DNA of 37,516 nucleotides from Cyanobacteria bacterium REEB446 (lineage in GTDB: Bacteria > Cyanobacteriota > Vampirovibrionia > LMEP-6097): NCBI GenBank assembly GCA_018970325.1, contig JAGWWP010000022.1:1-37516 (forward strand), in the 5' to 3' direction. A model generated the notes under the pieces. It had not been told where the DNA came from. It did not search any database and was given only the letters and a program-made list of their open reading frames with translations. How positions within the stretch are numbered: the stretch's first letter is position 1; every line of letters starts with the position of its first letter. Below are positions 7,761 through 15,397 of this stretch, one piece after another. Both the position numbers and the translations under genes were made by a program.

Positions 7761-8702
7761 TTGTCTCTAATGAGTTCATACATGAAAGAAAGGACTCTAA
7801 AACTTAGCCTTGATAGCATTCTTGCTCTTGACACTCGCAATGAGAAAAAATCATTTTTTGATGAAGTTTCTTCAAGTTCAGCTAAAGTAGAAACTTATGG
7901 TGATAATGTAGATTTTAATTTAACTCGAATTAATCAAGTAATTCCGAGGCCTAGTCCAGATAATTTCATTGAACCCTGGATTGATGTATCCAAAGAGAAA
8001 AAAGCAAAAATGATTTCTGAATACTTCAAGAAGAATCCTTTTGCACATTTAAAAAATTTCCCAAAAGCAAAGAAAATCTTTTTAGATTTTTTTGATAGCG
8101 TTGAGAATATTGCCCAAGATGTTGAGTTTTTACGGGAAGAATTAGATAAATCTACGGCAAATAGCGATCAATACGGCAAAGTTATCATTAACTTCTTTTG
8201 CGATAAAGACAATTCAGCTAAGTTTAAATTACAATTTTTCAGACCAATGATGGAGGAAATAAAACAGTTTTTTGTTTTCGATTTAAGCAAGTCCCAAGAT
8301 AGTCACGAAAGCTTCCAGACTGTTACTCAGAACGAAAAGTCTAAAAAATTAATCATCAATCGATCGCTAAAAAATACTAATAAAGCGATTAGAAATTCAC
8401 TAAAATCCATAGCTTTTGATGCAGAGATTTGGAAAGGCTTTATCCAAGACAAGATACTGCCAGATCAATACGACATGGTCATGGACTGTCTTGAAAGAAA
8501 TCATATTAACTTCGAGGATTTCGTTAAATTAGTTAACAGTAGAGACAATAAATACCTAAAATTTTTACACAAAGACTTCTTGAAAAATATTTCTATTAGA
8601 ACCAATAGTAAAGATACTAGTTTTATTAACTTTAAAACAGAGTCTAATCAACAGATTGAGCTTAAGTTAAATAAATATGCTTTAAGTTTACAGCTTTCCT
8701 AG
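7761..8702 (+). CDS. Hypothetical protein, charged and helical
   Basis: A 313-residue soluble protein, rich in Lys, Asp and Phe, without signal peptide or membrane segments; I recognise no family. The start is uncertain: TTG at 7761 opens the frame, with ATG codons at 7770 and 7782. Predicted helices run through about 80-150 (KKAKMISEYFKKN, AKKIFLDFFDSVENIAQD) and about 210-290. A TATAAT box for the downstream mlaE gene lies just after its stop, so the two are probably separate transcripts. Function unknown. Confidence 0.7.
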   Translation: MSLMSSYMKERTLKLSLDSILALDTRNEKKSFFDEVSSSSAKVETYGDNVDFNLTRINQVIPRPSPDNFIEPWIDVSKEKKAKMISEYFKKNPFAHLKNFPKAKKIFLDFFDSVENIAQDVEFLREELDKSTANSDQYGKVIINFFCDKDNSAKFKLQFFRPMMEEIKQFFVFDLSKSQDSHESFQTVTQNEKSKKLIINRSLKNTNKAIRNSLKSIAFDAEIWKGFIQDKILPDQYDMVMDCLERNHINFEDFVKLVNSRDNKYLKFLHKDFLKNISIRTNSKDTSFINFKTESNQQIELKLNKYALSLQLS

Positions 8703-8703
8703 C

Positions 8704-8709
8704 TATAAT
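8704..8709 (+). promoter_or_regulatory. -10 box TATAAT of mlaE-rsmG (near-leaderless)
   Basis: A consensus TATAAT ends 9 bases before the ATG at 8719, predicting a leader of about 3 bases. Confidence 0.6.
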
Positions 8710-8718
8710 CAAGCATTA

Positions 8719-9495
8719 ATGCAGGCTGGTTTAAAACGAACATTTGCTGAAATATCGCAAATATTGGAACTTATCGCTAAGGTTGTTTTAAATTTTTTTA
8801 AAACCCTGCAATATCTTTTTAAAAGCAAAATTTTCCTGCCTAACTTAATTAGTTATGGCGCAAGATTTACTAGCTCCGTAACCTTACCGACCATAGTAAT
8901 TGCTATAGCACTTGGTGTAGTAATCGGTGTACAGCTAGGACCCCAATTTGTTAGTAAAGGCGTAGGTTCTAAACTTGGCATACTTGCACTTTTAACAATG
9001 AGCCGCGAACTGGTACCTATTATGGGTGGTTTCATGATAGCAACACAATATGGGACAGCTATTACTGCTGAAATTGCAAATATGCAAATCACAGAACAGC
9101 TAGATGCACTGAAAATTTTAAAAATTAATCCTATTTATTATTTAGTTTTACCTGCGATGCTGGCTGGATTAGTTTTAGCACCGTTGGTGTTTTGGCTTGC
9201 CGTCATATTGGGAACCTATAGTACCTTCCTTACAGTATGGATTAATGAGGGACTAGTCTGGAGCAGCTTTCAATCAGGCATAATGAGTTTTTTTCATATA
9301 AGCGATATGCTGATTTGCTTAGTAAAAGCCTGTTTATTTACAGTTCTTATCGTTATTATATCTGCGACTATCGGAATGAATGTCAGGAAAGGCGGAGCAA
9401 GAGAAGTAGGAACCGCCACTACGACCACAGTTATAGCTGGTTTTATTACAGTTATAATCTGTGATTTAATCTGCACTATGGTTTATCTTGAATAA
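8719..9495 (+). CDS. mlaE: MlaE-family lipid ABC transporter permease
   Basis: A 258-residue integral membrane protein of the MlaE/YrbE (DUF140) family. These permeases work with an ATPase (MlaF) and an MCE protein (MlaD) to move phospholipids between inner and outer membranes. The family segment TAITAEIANMQITEQLDAL is clear at about residues 114-132, followed by hydrophobic segments around INPIYYLVLPAMLAGLVLAP and others. An N-terminal amphipathic stretch and five or so membrane segments fit the family length. The ATPase and MCE genes are not in the window. Its last 8 bases overlap rsmG, suggesting co-expression with that unrelated gene. Confidence 0.9.
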   Translation: MQAGLKRTFAEISQILELIAKVVLNFFKTLQYLFKSKIFLPNLISYGARFTSSVTLPTIVIAIALGVVIGVQLGPQFVSKGVGSKLGILALLTMSRELVPIMGGFMIATQYGTAITAEIANMQITEQLDALKILKINPIYYLVLPAMLAGLVLAPLVFWLAVILGTYSTFLTVWINEGLVWSSFQSGIMSFFHISDMLICLVKACLFTVLIVIISATIGMNVRKGGAREVGTATTTTVIAGFITVIICDLICTMVYLE

Positions 9496-10222
9496 TTTAG
9501 AACTTATAAATAAATACTCTGATGATTTTCAAAAGCTTTATAAGCTTTACTCTGACTTTGTTTTACACACAAACATTTCTGCTATTACCAGCAAGGAAGA
9601 TGTTTATCGTAAACACTTTGAAGACTCACTCATTACTTATCCCTTCATTGCAGCCCAATTGAAAGTCCTAGACAGCTGCCTAGAAAAAAATCATGAGAAC
9701 AGCACAGAAAATGAGGCGACAAAATCACCCCTAAAAATCATTGATATCGGTACTGGCGGCGGTTTTCCGACATTACCATTAGCTTTAGTTGCAGACCGAG
9801 AACAATTAAATCTTCACTTTACAGCTTTAGATTCTACAGCTAAAAAACTTAAATTTATTGAAATAGTAAAAGAAGACTTAGTTTTAAAGAATTTAAATAC
9901 CCTCGCTGCTAGAGCCGAAGAAATCGCAGAAAATAAAAGAGAATATTATGATATCGCTCTATGCCGTTCGGTAGCAAGCTTACCAATAATTTTAGAGATC
10001 TGCACCCCACTAATCAAACTTGGAGGCTATTTCCTTGCCTACAAGCAGTGTGGAACAGAGTCAGAGAGAGCAGCTTCAGCCATGCAAGAATTAGGAGTTG
10101 AGCTAATGAACAGAATTATTTATTTTAATAACGAGAGAGAAATACTAGTTTTTAAGAAAAGTCAGAGTACGAAAAAGGTTTACCCACGCAGTTATTCACT
10201 GATTAAAAAATCACCATTATGA
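9488..10222 (+). CDS. rsmG: 16S rRNA 7-methylguanosine methyltransferase RsmG
   Basis: A 244-residue SAM-dependent enzyme that methylates G527 of 16S rRNA. The SAM motif is IIDIGTGGGFPTLPLAL (about 84-100), with acidic D114 in TALDSTAKKL and the late motif YDIALCRSVASLP. The TTG start at 9488 overlaps mlaE by 8 bases and gives a normal N-terminus. Just before the SAM motif, residues about 63-82 (SCLEKNHENSTENEATKS) are an acidic, low-complexity insertion; homologues usually have only a few residues here. The DNA of this insert weakly resembles the dispersed repeat family of this window. Confidence 0.93.
   Translation: MNNLELINKYSDDFQKLYKLYSDFVLHTNISAITSKEDVYRKHFEDSLITYPFIAAQLKVLDSCLEKNHENSTENEATKSPLKIIDIGTGGGFPTLPLALVADREQLNLHFTALDSTAKKLKFIEIVKEDLVLKNLNTLAARAEEIAENKREYYDIALCRSVASLPIILEICTPLIKLGGYFLAYKQCGTESERAASAMQELGVELMNRIIYFNNEREILVFKKSQSTKKVYPRSYSLIKKSPL
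9691..9718 (+). repeat. Possible eroded repeat-family fragment inside rsmG
   Basis: The DNA begins CATGAGAACAGCACAGAAAA, reminiscent of CATGAGGACGACGAAAACGC in the repeat core, and is read in the same frame (HENSTENE versus HEDDENAENG). It needs a two-codon gap and coincides with a non-conserved insertion in RsmG. Suggestive only. Confidence 0.3.
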
Positions 10223-10268
10223 GATAAATTATGACTCAATATTTTAGCCCCATTCACCATATTTAAAA

Positions 10269-10274
10269 TATAAT
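10269..10274 (+). promoter_or_regulatory. -10 box TATAAT of pyrC (leaderless)
   Basis: TATAAT ends 6 bases before the pyrC ATG at 10281, which puts the expected transcription start on the A of the start codon. No convincing -35 is seen. Confidence 0.6.
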
Positions 10275-10280
10275 TAAAAC

Positions 10281-11666
10281 ATGGCTAAAAACACTCTTCT
10301 CTCCAATGCAAAAATTATTAACGAAGGGGAAATTTATTCAGGAGAAATTATTCTCGAAGGAGATTTAATTAAAAGCATCATCAGGCACGACTCCAAGGAT
10401 TATCAAGAGTTCCGCAATCATGCAATGAAAGACCAAATGGAAATTCATGATTTGAAATTTAAATATGTGATGCCCGGAATGATAGATGGGCAGGTACATT
10501 TCAGGGAACCCGGTCTTACCCATAAAGGTGATTTAGAAACTGAATCGAGGGCGGCTGTGGCTGGCGGTATCACTTCATTTATGGAAATGCCCAATACGCA
10601 CCCACGAGCTCTTACACAGGAGCTTTTAGCTGAAAAGTTTGAGCTAGCTAGCCAAAAATCACACGCCAATTACTCTTTCTACATGGGCACATCAAATGAC
10701 AATCTGGCAGAGGTTTTAAAGACAGACCCTAAAACTGTGTGTGGCGTTAAAATATTTATGGGAGCCTCTACTGGAAACATGCTGGTAGATAACGACAAAA
10801 CTTTAAATGATGTTTTTTCTCAAAGCCCAATGTTAATAGCAACTCACTGCGAAGATGAAGCAACTATTAATGCAAATGCCAAAAAGTTTATAGAGTTGCA
10901 CGGTGAAGATCTCTCCGTGGATTATCATCCATTAATCCGTAATCATGAAGCCTGTTTTCGTTCGTCCGAAAAAGCTGTTAATTTAGCTAAAAAATATGGC
11001 ACTCGCCTTCATGTGCTACATCTCACGACCGCAGATGAATTAAAGCTATTTGATAATAAGTTGCCGATTCGAGAAAAAAGAATAACAGCAGAAGTTTGCT
11101 GCCACCATCTCTGGTTTTCCGATGAGGATTATGAATCTAAAGGTGCTTTAATTAAATGGAACCCTGCCGTTAAAACGAAAGGGGACAGAGAAGCTTTACA
11201 GAAAGCTGTCAGAGAAGATGTCTTAGACATAATAGCTACAGATCACTCACCACACACATTAGAAGAGAAAAATAATCCTTACTTCAAATCTCCGGCTGGA
11301 GCACCGATGGTACAACATGCTTTAAATGTATTATTTGAGCTGCACGTACAAGGAAAATTAAGCCTTGAAAAAATAGTAGAGAAAGTCGCTCACAGTCCAG
11401 CTCATTGCTTTCAAGTGGAGAATCGAGGCTTTATTAGAAAGGGTTACAAAGCAGATTTAACCATATTCAGCTTAGATAAATCAGAAAGAGCGCCGAGTTG
11501 GACTGTAGATAAATCTAATATTCTCTATAAATGTGGTTGGTCGCCACTTGAAGGAACTAAATTTCACTCTAAAATTCACCAGACTTTTATTAATGGAGTT
11601 TTGGTTTATGATAACGGTGTATTTAATGAGGATTTCAGGGGCGAAAGATTAACTTTCGCAAGATAG
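10281..11666 (+). CDS. pyrC: Dihydroorotase
   Basis: A 461-residue amidohydrolase that closes carbamoyl-aspartate to dihydroorotate in pyrimidine synthesis. The first metal motif is DGQVHFREPG (residues 69-78), where Gln71 replaces the usual first His. I recall this Q-V-H-F-R variant from a known subgroup (for example in Bacteroidetes), so it is not a defect. Other expected residues are present: the GASTGNML region, THCEDE, HVLHLTTADE and ATDHSPH. Residues about 36-60 are a charged insertion relative to many homologues. The gene is monocistronic with its own leaderless-type promoter, and inverted repeats overlap and follow its stop. Confidence 0.93.
   Translation: MAKNTLLSNAKIINEGEIYSGEIILEGDLIKSIIRHDSKDYQEFRNHAMKDQMEIHDLKFKYVMPGMIDGQVHFREPGLTHKGDLETESRAAVAGGITSFMEMPNTHPRALTQELLAEKFELASQKSHANYSFYMGTSNDNLAEVLKTDPKTVCGVKIFMGASTGNMLVDNDKTLNDVFSQSPMLIATHCEDEATINANAKKFIELHGEDLSVDYHPLIRNHEACFRSSEKAVNLAKKYGTRLHVLHLTTADELKLFDNKLPIREKRITAEVCCHHLWFSDEDYESKGALIKWNPAVKTKGDREALQKAVREDVLDIIATDHSPHTLEEKNNPYFKSPAGAPMVQHALNVLFELHVQGKLSLEKIVEKVAHSPAHCFQVENRGFIRKGYKADLTIFSLDKSERAPSWTVDKSNILYKCGWSPLEGTKFHSKIHQTFINGVLVYDNGVFNEDFRGERLTFAR
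11641..11659 (+). terminator. 7-bp inverted repeat at the pyrC 3' end
   Basis: GCGAAAG-ATTAA-CTTTCGC is a perfect 7-bp stem with a 5-nt loop inside the last pyrC codons. A second weak stem (GGGG...CCCC, 11678-11693) follows, just before the next promoter. Either could help to end pyrC transcripts; no strong T-run follows the first. Confidence 0.35.
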
Positions 11667-11694
11667 ACTAAACTTTTGGGGAAAAATGACCCCT

Positions 11695-11700
11695 TATAAT
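11695..11700 (+). promoter_or_regulatory. -10 box TATAAT of the LuxR-type regulator gene
   Basis: TATAAT predicts a start near 11707 and hence a leader of about 74 nt, unlike the leaderless genes around it. The leader contains a 6-bp inverted repeat AGGACT/AGTCCT (11729-11734 and 11750-11755). Confidence 0.5.
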
Positions 11701-11765
11701 TTTTATTCCTACTAGATAAATTTAATAAAGGACTTCGGAATTAAGACTGAGTCCTCTATTAAAAC

Positions 11766-11771
11766 AAGGAG
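11766..11771 (+). promoter_or_regulatory. Shine-Dalgarno AAGGAG for the LuxR-type regulator
   Basis: AAGGAG lies 9 bases before the ATG at 11781. It is one of only two clear Shine-Dalgarno sites in the window and fixes the start. Confidence 0.8.
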
Positions 11772-11780
11772 TAAAATTAA

Positions 11781-12152
11781 ATGTTCAAGCACGATACAGA
11801 AAATCTTCCACGCATTACCTTTAAAGGAAAGAGACTTACTGAAAAGCAGATCGCAGTTCTGGAGTTTTTAGCACAGGGACAGACAAATACAGAAATAGCC
11901 GAAAATCTTTTCCTCTCTGTAAGAACCGTCGAATCACACATCTCTAGAATTAGAGGTATTATCAGCGAACATATGCCACAGTCACAGAGAATAAGTGATA
12001 GACAGTTAGTTTTATTCGCGAAAGATCTAATCGATGGCTTTAAAATTTTCGACATGCTGAAAAGCAGCATGAATGAAGGCTTTGAGCTGTCAGAATTTAA
12101 AACTTATCAGAAAACAGTAAGCCTGAATAACGACAGATATTATATGCAATGA
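11781..12152 (+). CDS. LuxR/GerE-type helix-turn-helix regulator, no sensor domain
   Basis: A 123-residue DNA-binding protein. The LuxR-type HTH covers about 18-62: LTEKQIAVLEFLAQGQTNTE, then IAENLFLSVRTVESHISRIR with the recognition helix around VRTVESHISRIR. There is no receiver or ligand-binding domain; the remaining C-terminal 50 residues are helical and unassigned, so how it senses a signal is unknown. It has its own promoter, a leader of about 74 nt with an inverted repeat and a strong ribosome-binding site. Its TGA stop is supplied by the first bases of a repeat-family copy (12149 onward). Confidence 0.88.
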   Translation: MFKHDTENLPRITFKGKRLTEKQIAVLEFLAQGQTNTEIAENLFLSVRTVESHISRIRGIISEHMPQSQRISDRQLVLFAKDLIDGFKIFDMLKSSMNEGFELSEFKTYQKTVSLNNDRYYMQ

Positions 12153-12202
12153 GGATCATGAGGACGACGAAAACGCAGAAATTGAAGTTTGGGAGCAGCC
12201 CC
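12149..12202 (+). repeat. Repeat family, half copy (core 3' half plus arm) abutting luxR-type gene
   Basis: The first 33 bases (12149-12181) are identical to 12271-12303 in the complete copy downstream. They are followed by the type-specific tail TTTGGGAGCAGCCCC. The conserved frame reads HEDDENAEIEVWEQP. The first half of the core and a matching 5' arm are missing. The copy begins at the luxR-type stop codon (TGA within CAATGAGG). Confidence 0.85.
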
Positions 12203-12325
12203 AGAGACCGCTGCACAACGCGCAGTTTCAAGGCTGAGGAGGACGAATGACCGCAATGTATCAAGCATACATGAGGATCATGAGGACGACGAAAACGCAG
12301 AAAATGGAGTTGTGCAGCGGTCTCT
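12203..12325 (+). repeat. Complete 123-bp structured repeat, copy A
   Basis: A 17-bp perfect inverted repeat (12203-12219 and 12309-12325; outer sequence AGAGACCGCTGCACAAC) encloses an 89-nt core. The core aligns without gaps to copy B at 33383-33505 reversed, with about 16 mismatches in 92 positions by hand. An internal hairpin ATGTAT-CAAGC-ATACAT lies at 12256-12272. It ends one base from the stop codon of the convergent argS gene, so it sits between two converging genes. Open frames through it are a by-product, not genes. Confidence 0.9.
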
Positions 12326-12326
12326 G

Positions 12327-14171
12327 TTACATTTTCTCTGGTGCAGAGATCGCAAGTATACTAAGAGCATTCTTTATAACTATCTTAGAAGCTGCAACAA
12401 GAGATAGCCTAGCCTTCATAACCTCTTCATTCTCGCCTATAATACGGTTTTCATTATAAAACTGATGAAATAAGCTAGCTAAATTCTTTAAGTAGACTGA
12501 GATTTTATAAGGTGCTCTAATGTCAGCAGCATCTATAACAAGCTTAGGTAACTCAATAAGTTCTAGAACTAAACTTCTGATAGTTTTTAACTGCTCTTCA
12601 CTATGATATTCATCAGAAAAGAGTTTTTTAAAATTCGCAGAAAACGTTTTAAAGTCTTCATTTAGTAAGCGTTCTAACTCATCTACTTCAAAGATAGCAG
12701 CTTCTTCGGTATTATCAACTATATTGATACGAGGGCTTACTAAATTGCGAAATATACTTGCCGAGCGGGCATGTGCGTACTGTATGTAATAAACTGGATT
12801 ATCTTTATCATGCTTCTGAGCTAAAGCTAAATCAAAAACCATACGATTATTAGCTTGACTATCCACAAGAAAGAATCTCAGAGCGTCTTTACCGACTTCA
12901 GCTAAAAGATCATCAACGTTAACTATAGTGCCTTTACGCTTAGACATTTTTTTCTCTACACCATCTTCCTTAACAGAAACCAATTGAATAAAAATCAGCT
13001 CTAGTTGATCAGGATTGTAGCCAATAGCTTGAATTGCCCCGCGAATACCAAGCTCTTGACCATGATGATCACTGCCCCAAACATTAATTAACTTATCAAA
13101 GCCTCTATCAAATTTATCTTTATGATATGCGATATCACCCGCTAAATAAGTGAACACGCCTTGAGATTTTCTAAGGACTCTATCTCGCTCATCACCAAAG
13201 GATTTTGCTCTAAACCATAGAGCCGAATCTTCTTCATATACAGCAGAAACTTCATGCTCAGAATCTTCTTGTTTTACTTTTGCTGCTTTCAGTGTCTCAC
13301 AGATCAACTCAATTTTATTTTTATCATTAATTTTCACTTGATGTAGATTCTCGTTCTCCGAGTACCACGTATCGAAATGAACTTCTATGTCAGCTAAAAC
13401 TTTCTTCTGTAAATCAAGGAAAAGACTTTTTGCGAGCTTACCTGCGATCTCTTTTGCTTGATCAGTAGCAAGAGAAACAGCATCCAGATGACCTTCTAGC
13501 TTAGATTTATAGATCTCTGGCTTTAAAACATCTAGCATAGAATCTAGTGGGTAAGTATCCTCTGGATAATTTTCCTTAGTGATGTGACCTTCTTGAATTT
13601 GAATTGCAGCTTGAGCGGAAAGAGAGAGCTTTTCGATCTGCACGCCAGCGTCATTAATATAAAATTCACTAGATACATCATAGCCAGCCCAATCAAGTAA
13701 TCTTGCAAGAGAATTACCAAGAACCGCTTGCCTACCATGACCTAAATGTAAATTACCAGTAGGGTTCGCCGAAACATATTCTACAAGAAAACGATGCGGC
13801 TCCATATCAGCCCGAGCTTCTTTAGATAAACGCCCATAATTATCTTTCTCTTGATGAATCTCTACTAGAGCAGATTCTAAAAAATCCCAGTTCAAACGAA
13901 TATTAATAAACCCTGGACCAGCTATAGAGATATCACCGATAGCAATGACATCTAAATGTTTTACTATATTTTGAGCGATTTTCACTGGTGCGAGTTTAGC
14001 TTCACGAGAAAGTTTCAGAGCTATATTCACAGCAATATCGCCGTGATCAGGGTTTTTACACCTCTCCACATCTATGTAGCCAGAAAAGCTTTTCAGCTCA
14101 CCTAAATCAGACACTGAAATAGCCTTATCTATAGCTATTTGAAATAAATTACGAATCTTGCTGCTTAACAT
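12327..14171 (-). CDS. argS: Arginyl-tRNA synthetase
   Basis: A 614-residue class I synthetase charging tRNA-Arg. The N-terminal additional domain is followed by VEYVSANPTGNLHLGHGR (about 129-146), which contains the HIGH-type motif HLGH. The KMSKS-type motif appears as KKMSKRKGT near residue 408. The C-terminal DALR anticodon-binding domain runs to the end, closing with a typical short tail (ISAPEKM). The ATG at 14171 overlaps the upstream gene by 23 bases, so the two probably form one transcript. The stop codon lies one base from repeat copy A, which may act as its 3' end. Confidence 0.96.
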   Translation of the reverse strand: MLSSKIRNLFQIAIDKAISVSDLGELKSFSGYIDVERCKNPDHGDIAVNIALKLSREAKLAPVKIAQNIVKHLDVIAIGDISIAGPGFINIRLNWDFLESALVEIHQEKDNYGRLSKEARADMEPHRFLVEYVSANPTGNLHLGHGRQAVLGNSLARLLDWAGYDVSSEFYINDAGVQIEKLSLSAQAAIQIQEGHITKENYPEDTYPLDSMLDVLKPEIYKSKLEGHLDAVSLATDQAKEIAGKLAKSLFLDLQKKVLADIEVHFDTWYSENENLHQVKINDKNKIELICETLKAAKVKQEDSEHEVSAVYEEDSALWFRAKSFGDERDRVLRKSQGVFTYLAGDIAYHKDKFDRGFDKLINVWGSDHHGQELGIRGAIQAIGYNPDQLELIFIQLVSVKEDGVEKKMSKRKGTIVNVDDLLAEVGKDALRFFLVDSQANNRMVFDLALAQKHDKDNPVYYIQYAHARSASIFRNLVSPRINIVDNTEEAAIFEVDELERLLNEDFKTFSANFKKLFSDEYHSEEQLKTIRSLVLELIELPKLVIDAADIRAPYKISVYLKNLASLFHQFYNENRIIGENEEVMKARLSLVAASKIVIKNALSILAISAPEKM

Positions 14172-15339
14172 TATGATCTTCTAATTTTTGAGCGAGAATA
14201 CTAATCGGATTCACGAAAGATTTCAGAGGTTGATTAAGGGCCATAGATAATGGACTGAAATAATCATCCATATAATTTATGGCTATTTGATCAACAAACC
14301 GAGACCCTCTCGCAAAAGATAATAACCCCGCACTCAAGGCTCTAATAATAGCAGAGTGATCAGCTTCTTTATGCCTCTTCTTCGCATAAGCAAAGACTTC
14401 AGAAAAATTATTATTCTTTAAAAGCATGTAACTAAAGTTCGGTGATTCGGAAACACTTAGATCAACAACAAAGAGTGGTTTATTCTGCTCAAACTCTGGT
14501 ATATGCGTTAAGAGATCCAAGTCATTAATTAAAATTATAAAATCAGAATTACTTGAATCTGTTTCAGCGATATCTAAGTGATGCAACATTGATTTAAGAT
14601 CTAACTGAATTTCTGAATTGAGTTTCCTTGAGTTAGACACTATATTTGCCTTAAGATTTTTGAGTTTATAGTCAGAGATAATATCTTTAGTTAAAAAAAA
14701 CAAAGCACTAGTTAAACAAGAAGGTGATATTGAACAAATGTTTTGTGCATGATGGTCTTTAATAACTTTATTTAAATAAATTTCCTCTGCTACATCAAAG
14801 CCAAATTCTTCAATCAATGGACTATACTGACGATTACTTGCGAAAATAATGCGATTAAAATACATATGATTTTTAATAATATGTAGATAAAGAGACAGAT
14901 TGGTTTCACGACGTGCCTTAAACTCTGCTAATTTATCTACATCTAATTTATCTTCAAATTTATGCCATTCGTCCAATGCTTTAATATCAGCACCTTTAGA
15001 AGCAGTATATTTATGACTGTAATAGGACCAATAAAATAAATCCTCATCCACAGTGGATTTAATATCTACTAAATTAATTCGCAAAATCCTATGCTGTTTT
15101 TCTTTATTTGCCTTAGCATCTATCTCACTTAAAATTTTCAGTAACTCATTTACTTTAAACATTAAATCCTGAATTGGATAAGGATGATTGGCTTGATTCA
15201 ATTTCAGATTACTTGAAAACAACAATGTGTCCAAATCAATATAAATATTTTTAGCACCCTTCAAGTTAGTTGTTTGAGGCAATTGCAAACATTCTAGATA
15301 AGAGTCAAATTCTTTTTTTTGAAAATTGGTATAATACAT
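14149..15339 (-). CDS. DUF4127-like protein, divergent
   Basis: A 396-residue cytoplasmic-looking protein. Several segments recall DUF4127: the early IYIDLDTLLFSSNLKL (compare the family's D-L-x-Y-GGL-x-SR region), IIFASNRQYSPLIEEFGFDV, and FVVDLSVSESPNFSYMLLKN followed by VFAYAKKRHKEADHSAII. In typical members the last region contains a GWNT-x-GN motif, which is absent here. The family's function is unknown to me. It overlaps argS by 23 bases. The minus-strand promoter region lies between 15340 and 15397, shared with the divergent ApaG-HspQ gene. Confidence 0.5.
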   Translation of the reverse strand: MYYTNFQKKEFDSYLECLQLPQTTNLKGAKNIYIDLDTLLFSSNLKLNQANHPYPIQDLMFKVNELLKILSEIDAKANKEKQHRILRINLVDIKSTVDEDLFYWSYYSHKYTASKGADIKALDEWHKFEDKLDVDKLAEFKARRETNLSLYLHIIKNHMYFNRIIFASNRQYSPLIEEFGFDVAEEIYLNKVIKDHHAQNICSISPSCLTSALFFLTKDIISDYKLKNLKANIVSNSRKLNSEIQLDLKSMLHHLDIAETDSSNSDFIILINDLDLLTHIPEFEQNKPLFVVDLSVSESPNFSYMLLKNNNFSEVFAYAKKRHKEADHSAIIRALSAGLLSFARGSRFVDQIAINYMDDYFSPLSMALNQPLKSFVNPISILAQKLEDHNVKQQDS

Positions 15340-15397
15340 TCATTAATTTAAGTTATAGTTCTTAGTATAGAGATAAGGATATCTCATTTGTGTTCCA

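Noticed and set aside
10281-11666. Missing metal-binding His in PyrC (Gln71)
   Set aside because: The D-x-Q-V-H-F-R variant belongs to a known dihydroorotase subgroup, so it is not evidence of loss of function.
12203-12325. Integron attC site
   Set aside because: attC sites have conserved ends and variable centres; here the centre is conserved and the arms vary. The RYYYAAC/GTTRRRY boxes do not fit and no integrase is near.
12149-12325. CRISPR array
   Set aside because: Only one exact 33-bp duplication, no regular spacers, no cas genes, and other copies are dispersed singly.
12189-12459. Two plus-strand reading frames across the repeat and the argS 3' end
   Set aside because: They arise from the repeat's open frames and run antisense into argS; no ribosome-binding site or family resemblance supports them.
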